Of a stretch of 64,000 bases of DNA, positions 33,823-42,649 are shown in pieces. Position 1 is the stretch's first letter, and each line of letters begins with the position of its first letter. A program made the position numbers and the translations under genes. The notes beneath the pieces were generated by a model, which saw only the letters and a program-made list of their open reading frames with translations, searched no databases and was not told the origin of the DNA. The stretch comes from Chloroflexota bacterium (GTDB taxonomy: Bacteria > Chloroflexota > UBA11872): contig JAJDVX010000033.1 of the NCBI GenBank assembly GCA_022825895.1, positions 186,001-250,000 of the forward strand, read 5' to 3'.

Positions 33823-33848
33823 CGGGGCCAGCGCGTCGTCAGGCGTGG

Positions 33849-34571
33849 TCAGAAGTGTTCCATGTCTTCGCGGGTCATCGTTGGCCAGGAGCCGTCGCGG
33901 GGCAACGGCCGCGGCTCGCGCACGAGATCGCCGTCCGTATCCGCATGAAGGAGCACGAAGACCGGCAGCAGACTCCAGCGCAGATCGTCCGCACCACCCT
34001 GCAGGTATGCCCTGCGTACCGGAGCAAAGTCCGCCAGCTGCAGGGACTCGTGCGATGCCCCCGTCTCGCTTAGCCGGTCAAAAAAGATCTTGCACAGCAT
34101 CGGGAGATTGACGGTGTGCGCGACGCGCCCGAATGCCCGGCAGATCATGGGTCGCTCGTGGTAGCCGGCGCAGAGGTTGTCGTTGGTGAGCAGCACGCAG
34201 CGCTGGACCCGCCGCCGGTCGACGCTCTGCATCAGCCGGCTCAGGTCCTCCATGCTGCGCGCGCGCAAGGCCCGTCGGAACGGACCGCGCTTGCGGTCCA
34301 GCAGCCGGCGGGCGCGTCGGACGATTCGGCGCCGTTCGTCGGCCGTGGAGTCCCGATGCAGCGCCGGCAGCAGGATGGCCCATTCATCCTCACTGATATA
34401 GACCTGCTGATGGCAGCAGCGGGCGCAGCCGCTGGGACATCGAAGGATTGGATGCGCGCCTTCAACCATGACGTTCAGCGTGTCGACCACCTCAAGCGTG
34501 GTGATCAGGTTCGGGTCGTCGCCCAGCGTGTCGGTAACACGCGTAAACGCGGTGGACAGGTCAGCGGGCAT
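33849..34571 (-). CDS. YkgJ-family cysteine-cluster protein
   Basis: 240 residues. CPSGCARCCHQQVYIS (about 45-60) and a later LCAGYHERPMICRAFGR give the Cys pattern of the YkgJ/Zn- or Fe-S-binding CxxCxxCC family of unknown function. The middle is basic and helical (ADERRRIVRRARRLLDRKRG). No signal peptide or membrane segment. It is 26 bases upstream of selB on the same strand; whether it has any role in selenium metabolism is unknown. Confidence 0.78.
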   Translation of the reverse strand: MPADLSTAFTRVTDTLGDDPNLITTLEVVDTLNVMVEGAHPILRCPSGCARCCHQQVYISEDEWAILLPALHRDSTADERRRIVRRARRLLDRKRGPFRRALRARSMEDLSRLMQSVDRRRVQRCVLLTNDNLCAGYHERPMICRAFGRVAHTVNLPMLCKIFFDRLSETGASHESLQLADFAPVRRAYLQGGADDLRWSLLPVFVLLHADTDGDLVREPRPLPRDGSWPTMTREDMEHF

Positions 34572-34645
34572 GACCTGATTCCGTCAGCGAGGCCGCTCGC
34601 CCCTGGCGGATTCCGTGGACCGCGCAACGCATGACAACTCCCGGC

Positions 34646-35014
34646 CTAGCCAAATGCGCCGAGCAACACGAGGAGGACGGCCGTGCCAAGGCCAATGCCA
34701 TAGGCGACGACGGCCGTCGCAAACGTCAGCACTGTGCGCCGCCACCTGATTTGCTGCTCAAGGCGCTCCATGCGGCGTCCCATGCGATCCAGACGAGCGG
34801 CGTCGCGCTCGGCTCGAGCCTGGGCCTGGCCAGCTTCCGCGCGCAGCTCGCCGATCGCCAGCGCGTTCATCCGCGGGAGGTCCCCCATTGGGGCCTGCTG
34901 GGGAGAGCCGGGCTGGGTCCGCGCCATGAGTTCCGGCAGCTGCTGGAGCACCCGCGGCAGCACCTGCTGCGTTACCTGCTGTAGGACCACGCGGCTCAGG
35001 AGTTGGGTCGCCAT
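34646..35014 (-). CDS. Small coiled-coil, single-pass membrane protein
   Basis: 122 residues, not recognised. A Gln/Leu-rich N-terminal helix (VVLQQVTQQVLPRVLQQLPE), then a long charged coiled coil (about 50-90; ERDAARLDRMGRRMERLEQQ), and one C-terminal membrane helix (VVAYGIGLGTAVLLVLLGAF). The topology suggests a cytoplasmic coiled coil anchored by its tail. It lies between the giant glycosyltransferase gene and the YkgJ gene in an apparent minus-strand operon. Confidence 0.6.
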   Translation of the reverse strand: MATQLLSRVVLQQVTQQVLPRVLQQLPELMARTQPGSPQQAPMGDLPRMNALAIGELRAEAGQAQARAERDAARLDRMGRRMERLEQQIRWRRTVLTFATAVVAYGIGLGTAVLLVLLGAFG

Positions 35015-35048
35015 CTCACGCCTTCCCTCGGTGTCGCCAACGCGTGCG

Positions 35049-38000
35049 TCATCCCGCCGGCGCCGGCTGGCTGCTGGGATCTACGCGATAGATCACCGTA
35101 GCACCGTCGCGGTAGATCTCGCGGACGCCGAACGCCGCCATGCGGTCGAACTTTGCCAGCGCTTCCGCCGGGTAGATGCTCCGTTCGAGTTCGCCAACGT
35201 AGACCAAGCCAACGCCATAGCTTGAGAGCAGCGCGCGGGCGCGACGGACGTCCCTGGTAGCGAATAGCTCGCGAGCATCGTCGAAGCGGGCCTCGACTTC
35301 ATGCACGTAGCCCCAGTGCTGTTGCTTGGCATGCCAGTCCCAGGCCAGAACGGTGGGCAGGCCGGTGTAGACCGAGACTCGTCCACCCCAGCGATAAATG
35401 GTGGTTGGCGTTTCCGCCACCACGGGGGCCCCGGGCACGTTTGCCCGCAGCCATTCGATGGCCCGTTGGTCGGCGCTCAGGTCAATTGGCACCCCCTGGT
35501 CGTAGATGACGCCGCCGTCCATGAAGGCCTCACCATCCAGCGTTGCGGGCAGCGGCTGGATGCGGAGGTTGAGTTTGTGCGGCGTGGCCAGGAGCGGGTA
35601 CGACAGCGCGGTGATCGCCAGCAGCGCGAGTCCGGCGAGCCAGGCCAGGCGCGCCCCCGTGAATCGCCGTCCGCGCCGGGGACGTAGCGCGCGGACCAGG
35701 AATGGGAGGGCCAGGGCCGCGCCGAGACCCAACAGGGTCCAGGCCTGCAGGTAGGACTTGAAGATGGTGTTGAGCCGGCCGATGTCGTCGCGAACGACGA
35801 TGAACTCTGGCGCCGCGGTCAGCCCGACACCCGCCAGCAGCAGGGCGAGGGGCGCCAGCGCCTTCGGTTTGCCACGCAACGGCCATGCCGCGCTAGCGCC
35901 GAGGATGAGCAGACCGACGATGAGCGCGCGAGTCGACCAGTCCGCCCCGGCCCCGAGAAGGCCCGCCAGCAGCAGCGTCCCGGCCGCCAGGCCGGCGGCT
36001 TGCAGAGCGATCTGCCGCGGCCGTTCCCTCAGGCTTTCCATCAGACGTAGCGCCGCGTAGGAAGCGAGCACGGCGATCGGCAGCCCGAAGATGAGCAGCC
36101 ATTGCGCCGCCGGCGTGGTGCCCGGCGTGGGATTCAGCCCGCCGTAGAAGTCCACGTACGCGGCGTGAAACGGTTGGAAGAGCAGCTGAGACGCCACCGT
36201 CAGGCCGGCGCCGACGCCAAGGACCGTTGCGGCGAGGTCGCGCGGTCTGAGTCGCCGGCTGCGCCAGAGCGCGTAAGCGAGCCCGGCGAGCGTGACGACG
36301 GCGTAGGTCGGGTAGTCCCACGGGTTGACGACCCGGTGGAACGCCAATACGAACGCCTGGAACGCCAGCGCTGCGACCCACGGAGGCCAGGTGCTCGCAC
36401 GCTGGCGCCGTGCGGCCTCGCCCAGGCCCACGATCGCCGCGGCGCCGATCAGCGCCGCGCCCGTGTTGGCAAAGTTCATCAGGTGCGGGTGCAGATCGCC
36501 GTACATGAAGGTGAACCAGGGGAACTCGTTCACCGTCCTGGGGATGACGCGTGTGGCGGCCCAGAAGTCGAAGGATTCGGCCAGTCCTCCGTTGAAGAGA
36601 AGCCCGGGAATCTCCAGCACAGCCATCCCGGAAGCACCGGCCTTCTGCTGCGCGAACACCACGAGTTGCAGGGCCACGTGCAGGTTGCCGGCCAGCAATA
36701 CCAGAGCGACGGCCGCGAGGCCGACGGCCACCGCCTCGCGCCAGCGCCGCCCCAGCGAGGACCAGAAACCCGAGGCCGCGCCAAAGATCGCGGCAACGGC
36801 GGCCGCGAACGCGCCGGTCACCGCCAGGTTGTAGGCCGTAGACGGCACCACGCCCAGCGTCTTGGCCAGCGCGGCCGTGGGCACGTGGCCCAGGTAGTAG
36901 TAGTTCAGCCGGCTGCCCGCGTGCCAGGGATCGTGGGGTGGAAACTCCGGGCTGCGGATGACCGCGTTGAGATGCGCGAAATCCATGGGCTTCTCGCCGC
37001 CGAACACCGGATGCCAGAGGTCCGGGTTTCGCATCCGCAGGATCAGCATCGCGCCGAAAGCCAGGAGGAGCAGGGCCTCGGTTACCAGGATCGGCGCCAC
37101 AGCCCCCGCCAACGAGCGACGCACTTCGGCCCGATGGCTCCAGGTCACGGCGCCTGAAGCCACGGCCACGAGACTCACGCCGGCCAGAATCGCCGGCATG
37201 TCGAAGCGCATCGCACCCGTGCTGGCCAGCCACCAGGCTGGAAAAATCAGCACCGACGGTCCCAGCACCCGGGCCGCCGCATATCCACGGTCGGGCAGCC
37301 GCCGCAGCGCCAGCCAGATCAGCGGCCAGGCCAGGAGGCCGGCCAGCCAGACCGCCGCATACCAGGCCACAACTGCGCCAGCGCCTCGCAGCGGCCGCTC
37401 CTGGAACTGGGCAGGCCAGCCGGCTTCCGCTTCAATGCGGGCCGCCTCGGCCGCCGTGAGATTCGTGCGGCGGGTAGCAGCATCCTTGGGCAGCACTTGC
37501 ATTACGCCGCGCAGGTCAACGGCGCCAAGCTCGCGCTGGATGGCGGCCGATGTTTCTGGGCCTCGCCTTGCGTAGATCGAGACCGTTGGGTGGTCGTAGA
37601 CGCTGAACGCCTCTTCGGCCGCCCGGTCGTCGATGGTCCAGGGACCGAGTGTGGGTCGGGATTCGAACCGCGCCAGCAGGTCGAAGCCCAGCGAACCGTC
37701 ATCCAGGGCTTCGTAATAGCGACCCGTGAGCGGATAACGCTGGGGCATGCGCGGGATGGTGGCGACGCCGCGGTCGCTGGCCAGAATCGCCAGGTCGGCC
37801 TGGCTGAGGGATTGAATCAGATGGGTGCGCTTTGCCTCGTCGTCCGGGTCGTAGACCCGTAGTGACAGGTGCGTGAACCGGTCCGGGCTGCGCCCGCCCA
37901 ACGGCAGGGGCAGGGCATCGTCCCAGTGCTCCACGGCAATCGCGGATCCCGACGGCACGTTGGCGTAAACGAAGGCGGACGCCGCGACACGCGTGTGGTC

Positions 38001-39305
38001 GCGGCCGTAGATCTGGGTAAAGGCCAGCGCCCACAGCAGCGTCGCGCCCAGCACCGCCGCCAGCGCCGCGCCGACGCCCCAACCGGCAAGACCGCGCAGC
38101 CGGGCACGCCGCTGCCAGCCCCAGGCAAGCATCCAGGCGGTTAGCAAAGCCAGCACCGGGTACACCGGATGGAAGTAGCGCATGGTCTTGAGCACGAATG
38201 CGCCAAAGACAAGGACGTTCAGTCCGCCCCAGGCCAGCGGCAGCGCCAACGCGTGCGCCGGCCGGCGCCACCACACCGCAGCCGCCAGGCCGAGGGCCGC
38301 AAGGGCCGCCAGGCCAAACGCTGGACCGGTACCCCAGCGCACGATCTGCTCCAGCGGATAGAGCCAGGCGGCGGTCCCTGCCCACTGGATGCCGGGCGGC
38401 CAGTCGAGCATTCCCGACTGGATGGCCTGCTGTTGGGCCAGCGCGCTGGTGAACGCGGGCGCAAGGCGCCAATCCCAGGGCGACGCCTCGGCAAATGCGT
38501 AGGGTTGGAACAGCCGGAAGGCCAACGCCGCGAACGCCCCGAACGCGCCCAGGTGGGCCAGCCACGCCCCGCGGCGCGCCCACGTGTTGCCGAGCACTCC
38601 TTCGCGGACTGCCTGAATCGCCCACCAGCCCGCAAACAGCGCCAGCAGCAGCCCGGTGCTCAGCTTGCTGGCCATCGCCAGTCCAGCGGCAATGCCGGCG
38701 AGTCCGAGGCTGCGGGCGTCGTGCGACGCCGCGTAACGGACCAGCAGCCAGAGCGCGAGCGTGGCGAAAAACGTCGCAAACGTGTCGACCGCGAAGAAGT
38801 GCGCGATCTGGATGGAGTGCACGGCCAGGGCCGTCAGGGCTGCCGCCAGCACGCCCGGCCACGGCCCAAGGAGCCGCTGACCCAGCAGGTAGACCAGCAC
38901 CACGGTCCCGAGGTCGAACAGGGCCGAGAGCCATCGGCCGACCAGGTAGGCCTCGTCGTACCCGGTGCGGCCCAGCGCGCGCGCCAGCGACTCGACGAGG
39001 AATAGCGGGAAGGTCCCGTAGACGAAGAACGAAATGTCGTGGTTGAACGGGTTCAGCGGCGAGCGGTTGGGATCGAAGTAGGTCCACAGGTCGGGCGCCG
39101 GCTGGATCTGCAGCAGCACGCTGCTGAGGAAACGCTCGTCGGGGTGCTGGTGCTGGCCCTGATCCCAGTCCAGGCCAAGAAACCGAAGGGCCGCGCCGAC
39201 GACGAAGACGGCGGCAATCGCCGCCGTCTCCAGCGTGAGCAGGAGTGCGGCCAGCCGAACGGCTCGGCGCAGCGCTGGCCCCACCGGCGACAGCCTGTCG
39301 GTCAT
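35049..39305 (-). CDS. Giant membrane protein: GT39-type glycosyltransferase fused to Chlor_Arch_YYY (DUF2298) domain
   Basis: 1418 residues from MTDRLSPVGP (39305), with perhaps 25 membrane helices. The N-terminal third resembles PMT-type (GT39/GT83) lipid-dependent glycosyltransferases: a first lumenal loop after helix 1 with the Asp-rich LDWDQGQHQHPDERFL, then FDLGTVVLVYLLGQRLLG. The central part matches the Chlor_Arch_YYY family: HPVFGGEKPMDFAHLNAVI, then FPPHDPWHAGSRLNYYYLGH and WFTFMYGDLHPHLMNF. The C-terminal 250 residues end in a soluble segment. The family name reflects its occurrence in Chloroflexi and Archaea. Likely role: transfer of a sugar from a polyprenyl carrier in surface glycan or protein glycosylation (inference). 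It follows birA by 17 bases. Confidence 0.85.
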   Translation of the reverse strand: MTDRLSPVGPALRRAVRLAALLLTLETAAIAAVFVVGAALRFLGLDWDQGQHQHPDERFLSSVLLQIQPAPDLWTYFDPNRSPLNPFNHDISFFVYGTFPLFLVESLARALGRTGYDEAYLVGRWLSALFDLGTVVLVYLLGQRLLGPWPGVLAAALTALAVHSIQIAHFFAVDTFATFFATLALWLLVRYAASHDARSLGLAGIAAGLAMASKLSTGLLLALFAGWWAIQAVREGVLGNTWARRGAWLAHLGAFGAFAALAFRLFQPYAFAEASPWDWRLAPAFTSALAQQQAIQSGMLDWPPGIQWAGTAAWLYPLEQIVRWGTGPAFGLAALAALGLAAAVWWRRPAHALALPLAWGGLNVLVFGAFVLKTMRYFHPVYPVLALLTAWMLAWGWQRRARLRGLAGWGVGAALAAVLGATLLWALAFTQIYGRDHTRVAASAFVYANVPSGSAIAVEHWDDALPLPLGGRSPDRFTHLSLRVYDPDDEAKRTHLIQSLSQADLAILASDRGVATIPRMPQRYPLTGRYYEALDDGSLGFDLLARFESRPTLGPWTIDDRAAEEAFSVYDHPTVSIYARRGPETSAAIQRELGAVDLRGVMQVLPKDAATRRTNLTAAEAARIEAEAGWPAQFQERPLRGAGAVVAWYAAVWLAGLLAWPLIWLALRRLPDRGYAAARVLGPSVLIFPAWWLASTGAMRFDMPAILAGVSLVAVASGAVTWSHRAEVRRSLAGAVAPILVTEALLLLAFGAMLILRMRNPDLWHPVFGGEKPMDFAHLNAVIRSPEFPPHDPWHAGSRLNYYYLGHVPTAALAKTLGVVPSTAYNLAVTGAFAAAVAAIFGAASGFWSSLGRRWREAVAVGLAAVALVLLAGNLHVALQLVVFAQQKAGASGMAVLEIPGLLFNGGLAESFDFWAATRVIPRTVNEFPWFTFMYGDLHPHLMNFANTGAALIGAAAIVGLGEAARRQRASTWPPWVAALAFQAFVLAFHRVVNPWDYPTYAVVTLAGLAYALWRSRRLRPRDLAATVLGVGAGLTVASQLLFQPFHAAYVDFYGGLNPTPGTTPAAQWLLIFGLPIAVLASYAALRLMESLRERPRQIALQAAGLAAGTLLLAGLLGAGADWSTRALIVGLLILGASAAWPLRGKPKALAPLALLLAGVGLTAAPEFIVVRDDIGRLNTIFKSYLQAWTLLGLGAALALPFLVRALRPRRGRRFTGARLAWLAGLALLAITALSYPLLATPHKLNLRIQPLPATLDGEAFMDGGVIYDQGVPIDLSADQRAIEWLRANVPGAPVVAETPTTIYRWGGRVSVYTGLPTVLAWDWHAKQQHWGYVHEVEARFDDARELFATRDVRRARALLSSYGVGLVYVGELERSIYPAEALAKFDRMAAFGVREIYRDGATVIYRVDPSSQPAPAG

Positions 39306-39322
39306 GCGGCTGCCTATGCGGG

Positions 39323-40123
39323 TCAGGACTTGTCGTCCGCTATGAGGCGCAGCGAGACGTCTCCGCTGCTGATGCGCCGCAGGACGCCGGTCACATCCCG
39401 CAGGCACAGCGCGCCGTTTGGCTCGAAGCCTTCAACCAGGCCGCGGGCACGCCGAGCGCCGCTCACCTCAACCTGGAGTCCCAGCAGCGTCGACCGGCGA
39501 ACCCACTCCGCGTAGACGTCGTCCCACGCCGGGCCCTCCGCCGCCAGGCAATCCAGCATCTCGGTCACGCAGGCCGCCAGCAGTTCGCTGCGGTCGAAGG
39601 GACGGGTCGCAAAGGCGGCCACGGCTGTCGTGGCCTGTCCTTCGGCCATCCCCGCGCCGCTGCAGGCGTTCAGCCCCACGCCCACCACGGCGGCGGTTCC
39701 ATGCGTTTCCACGAGCACGCCGCCGGCCTTGGCCTGACCGAACACCACGTCGTTCGGCCACTTGATGGAAGCCGAGGCGCCCGTACAAGCCTGAATGGCC
39801 CGCACCACGCCCACGGCGGCCGCAACGGTCAGACGTCCGGTTGAGCCGGAATGTGTTGCGGCCCCGCGCGCGACTATCGAGAACAGCAGCCCGCCGGGTG
39901 TGGTGAGCCAGCGTCGCCCACGCCGCCCGCGCCCCTGAGTCTGACGCTCGGCCGCATAGACCGCGCCGTGCGGAGCCCCCATCCGCAGTCCCTCCAGCGC
40001 GTCGTCCTGCGTCGAGCCGGTTTGGTCCGCCACCGTCACCGGAGCGTCAACGCCTTCCGCCCGCAGCCGGGCCTGGACCACCGACGCCCACAGCGGCGTC
40101 CGGGGATTTGGTACTTGTGTCAA
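39323..40123 (-). CDS. birA: Biotin--[acetyl-CoA carboxylase] ligase
   Basis: 266 residues from TTG 40123, chosen because GGAGG lies four bases upstream and the family fold starts soon after; the open frame to 40408 adds 95 residues with no protein character. Motifs: DQTGSTQDDALEGL, the biotinyl-AMP loop QTQGRGRRGRRWLTTPGGLL (about 55-74), and SIKWPNDVVFGQAKAGGVLV. It is the monofunctional form without an N-terminal HTH repressor domain. It attaches biotin to carboxylase carrier proteins, linking to fatty-acid synthesis. Confidence 0.92.
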   Translation of the reverse strand: MTQVPNPRTPLWASVVQARLRAEGVDAPVTVADQTGSTQDDALEGLRMGAPHGAVYAAERQTQGRGRRGRRWLTTPGGLLFSIVARGAATHSGSTGRLTVAAAVGVVRAIQACTGASASIKWPNDVVFGQAKAGGVLVETHGTAAVVGVGLNACSGAGMAEGQATTAVAAFATRPFDRSELLAACVTEMLDCLAAEGPAWDDVYAEWVRRSTLLGLQVEVSGARRARGLVEGFEPNGALCLRDVTGVLRRISSGDVSLRLIADDKS

Positions 40124-40293
40124 TGGGCCTCCGTGCTGCGCGGCGCCGTATTCAGTCTTACCGACCCCTCGTTGCGGCGAAAGGCCGGGCCGCCCGTCGG
40201 CTTCACTCAAACGCCGGCTATTAGCACAGGTGTTTGTCGCAGGCAACAAATCGCAGTGACTCGGCACCGCCCGCCCGTGCCTGGCGAATCTGC

Positions 40294-40322
40294 TTTGCGC
40301 TCCGTCGGTACGACGGTATGCT
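40294..40322 (+). promoter_or_regulatory. Possible promoter of the 66-residue protein gene
   Basis: TTTGCG (40294-40299), a 17-base spacer, then TATGCT (40317-40322). The -10 is a reasonable match, the -35 weak. It lies about 50 bases before the GTG start in a region divergent from birA. Confidence 0.3.
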
Positions 40323-40370
40323 TCGCGCTCAGCTATTGCGCCATTCGGGGTGCATTTGGGAGGACAGACT

Positions 40371-40571
40371 GTGGCGTACAGTGTGATCAGCAAGAAGTCC
40401 GGACACACGTATCACCTACACTCGCGGGTCGTGACGCTGCGTGGTGGTCGTCAGCAGCGCATCTACTACTTCGCCAAGACCGTGGGCGAAGGGGCGGTAG
40501 ACGAAATGCCTGAGGGCTACGTGGTGTCGGAGAACCCGCGCACCGGGCTTCCTCTTCTGAAGAAGGGCTGA
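40371..40571 (+). CDS. Small conserved hypothetical protein
   Basis: 66 residues from GTG 40371, with GGGAGG seven bases upstream; the GTG at 40350 lies before that site. Sequence MAYSVISKKSGHTYHLHSR, then QQRIYYFAKTVGEGAVDEMP and YVVSENPRTGLPLLKKG. I recognise this as a type of short protein of unknown function seen in several phyla, with the conserved YFA...P.GY...N.RTG.P pattern. Its end overlaps by 55 bases the 3' end of the convergent IrrE-like gene. Confidence 0.75.
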   Translation: MAYSVISKKSGHTYHLHSRVVTLRGGRQQRIYYFAKTVGEGAVDEMPEGYVVSENPRTGLPLLKKG

Positions 40572-41056
40572 TCGGTTCGTCTCAGTTCGCGAATCCGACG
40601 GGACAGGTAGGTTCCACGCACTCCCAGCCGCACCGCCGCGGCTCCCATTGAGCAACGTCGCTCGACAAGCACCCGCCGGACCAGAGCCTCCGGCAACAGC
40701 AGTTCCAGCGCAAAGCGATCCGCTTCCCATTCCCGACGTCGGCGCTCGCCGCGCCCAATGGCGTCAGGCATCGCGCCCGCATGCAGCACCCAATGCCCAA
40801 GTTCGTGGGCCGCGCTGACATTGCGATCCACGACGGTCAGCCGCGCGTTTACGACGAGCGCCGCACGTCTGCCGCCCACGCTGGCCAGCAGGCCGCGGAT
40901 TCCAAGGGGAAGCGGACGCCGGTAAACACGCAACATCGTTGCGGTTCGCGCCAGGTCGGCCGCGTCCAGGATCGGCGCGGAGGCCGGCAGCCCGCCCCGT
41001 TGCCGTAGCAGCGCGGCAGCCACCTGGATCTCTCGCGGCGTCCGACGGCGCATCAT
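40517..41056 (-). CDS. ImmA/IrrE-like zinc metallopeptidase
   Basis: 179 residues from ATG 41056; an ATG at 41053 or an upstream start at 41092 are alternatives. The zinc site HELGHWVLH (about 86-94) is followed by REWEADRFALELLLP (about 109-123), the HExxH...E..AD pattern of the ImmA/IrrE (DUF955) family. These cleave XRE repressors in mobile elements or trigger stress responses. The C-terminus is Arg-rich. No XRE partner is adjacent, so its substrate is unknown. TATAC sequences lie immediately upstream of the ATG, so the transcript may have almost no leader. Confidence 0.82.
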   Translation of the reverse strand: MMRRRTPREIQVAAALLRQRGGLPASAPILDAADLARTATMLRVYRRPLPLGIRGLLASVGGRRAALVVNARLTVVDRNVSAAHELGHWVLHAGAMPDAIGRGERRRREWEADRFALELLLPEALVRRVLVERRCSMGAAAVRLGVRGTYLSRRIRELRRTDQPFFRRGSPVRGFSDTT

Positions 41057-41151
41057 ACGTATACCGTACAAAAAACGAACACATTTGTCCACCCGGGACC
41101 GGCGCGGTCTGATTCCTCGCCAGCGCCCCCCTCGCCGATCATCCGCCTACC

Positions 41152-42564
41152 ATGCCCGCTATGTCACGAACCAATCCAGACCCCAGGCGAACAGCCCCGA
41201 CCATGAATCCGGCCCTGCTGGCCCAACTCGGTCGTATTGCCGGCGCGCCGCACGTGCTGCTGGATCCCGACGAACTGGTGGCCTATGGCTACGACGCGAC
41301 CATGGGGTACCGGGGGGCGCCGGCCGCGGTGGTGATGGCGGAGACGGAAGCCCAGATCGTCGACGCGCTGGCCGCAGCCAGCGAACACAGCGTTCCGTGC
41401 CTGGCACGCGGCGGAGCCACCAGCTTGTCGGCGTCGGCCGTTCCCCCTGATGGCGCCCTGGTAATCGACACCAATCGAATGCGCCGCATCACGGACTTTG
41501 ACGCCGAACGGCGGCGCGCCACGGTCGAGCCCGGCGTCGTCACGCGTGACTTCCGTGACTATGCGGCCGAGCGCGGCCTGTTCTATGCGCCCGACCCGTC
41601 GTCCGAAGCGGCCGCCACCATCGGCGGCAACGTGGCCACGAACGCCGGCGGTCCCTATGCCTTTAAGTATGGAGTCACCCGCGACGCCGTCGTCGGCTTG
41701 CGCGTGGTCACGCCCCGCCACGGCCTGCTCTGCCTGAGACGCGGCGCGGACGATTCCGTGATCGACCTGATCATTGGATCCGAGGGCACGCTGGGCATCG
41801 TGACGGAGATCACGCTCCAGCTGCGTCCGATGCCCGCGCACCGCACCGTGCGAGCGGCCAGCTTTCCCGACGGCGAAGCCGCACTCCGGGCGGTGGCCGA
41901 GATCATGGAGAGCGGGATTACCCCGGCCAAGCTCGAGTTCCTGGACGACATCACCGTCGAATCGCTTGAGCGATCCCGTCCGTGGGGATTCCCGCGCGAT
42001 GCCGGCGGTTTGCTGCTGATCGAACTGGACGGCGACGAAGCGGAGGTGCGCACCGACGCCGCCAGGCTGGACGATCTGCTGAGGTCCGCGGGCGGCGGGA
42101 CAGACAGCGTGGACCCCGCGCGCGCCGAGCGCTGGTGGGAGGCGCGGCGCGGAATTACGGCCTCGCTGGCGAAGATCCGTCCGGCCAAGATCGGCGAGGA
42201 CATCTGCGTGCCGTACTCGCAGCTCGCGCCTACCTTTTCCGCGATCAAGCAAGCCGCAGACGACGCCGACGTCGTGGTGGCCATCTTCGGCCACGCGGCG
42301 GACGGCACGCTACACCCCAACCTGCTCTACGACCCGTCGGATCCGGAGGAGCGCGACAGGGCCTTCAGCCTGCTGCCGATCGTGGCTGACACCGGTCTCG
42401 CGGCCGGCGGCATCCTGTCCGGCGAGCACGGCCTGGGGCGAGTGAAACAACCCTTCGTCGACCGCGCCTACGACGCACCCACGCTTGCCGCCATGCGACG
42501 AATCAAGCGCGCCTTCGATCCCGACAACATCATGAACCCGGGCGCGATGTGGCCGACGGATTAA
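41152..42564 (+). CDS. FAD-linked oxidase (GlcD/LDH type, FAD_binding_4)
   Basis: 470 residues; starts at 41152, 41161 or 41203 are possible, and family homology begins near the last (PALLAQLGRIAGAPHVLLDP). The FAD-binding PCMH domain has PCLARGGATSLSASAVP (about 84-100) and AATIGGNVATNAGGPYAFKYG (about 160-180), then GSEGTLGIVTEITL. The C-terminal oxidase domain has VVAIFGHAADGTLHPNLL and GGILSGEHGLGRVK. The family oxidises 2-hydroxy acids such as glycolate or D-lactate. No glcE/glcF partners are adjacent, so the substrate is open. A strong terminator follows. Confidence 0.9.
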   Translation: MPAMSRTNPDPRRTAPTMNPALLAQLGRIAGAPHVLLDPDELVAYGYDATMGYRGAPAAVVMAETEAQIVDALAAASEHSVPCLARGGATSLSASAVPPDGALVIDTNRMRRITDFDAERRRATVEPGVVTRDFRDYAAERGLFYAPDPSSEAAATIGGNVATNAGGPYAFKYGVTRDAVVGLRVVTPRHGLLCLRRGADDSVIDLIIGSEGTLGIVTEITLQLRPMPAHRTVRAASFPDGEAALRAVAEIMESGITPAKLEFLDDITVESLERSRPWGFPRDAGGLLLIELDGDEAEVRTDAARLDDLLRSAGGGTDSVDPARAERWWEARRGITASLAKIRPAKIGEDICVPYSQLAPTFSAIKQAADDADVVVAIFGHAADGTLHPNLLYDPSDPEERDRAFSLLPIVADTGLAAGGILSGEHGLGRVKQPFVDRAYDAPTLAAMRRIKRAFDPDNIMNPGAMWPTD

Positions 42565-42587
42565 CCGTAGGTTTTTTCCAAGAACAG

Positions 42588-42625
42588 CCGAGGGGCCGCG
42601 GCGGTCGCCGCGGCCCCTCGGTTTT
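42588..42625 (+). terminator. Rho-independent terminator
   Basis: A 15-bp perfect stem (CCGAGGGGCCGCGGC, 42588-42602, with 42607-42621) and GGTC loop, followed by TTTT. It ends the FAD-oxidase transcript 24 bases after the stop. It lies between convergent genes and may also stop transcription from amt, although no T-run is present in that direction. Confidence 0.9.
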
Positions 42626-42649
42626 CCCGTTACGAGCGGGGGCCGAGCT

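Noticed and set aside
37650..37680. tRNA T-loop-like GGATTCGAACC on the minus strand
   Set aside because: It is inside the glycosyltransferase coding sequence, and no acceptor stem or anticodon arm can be built around it.
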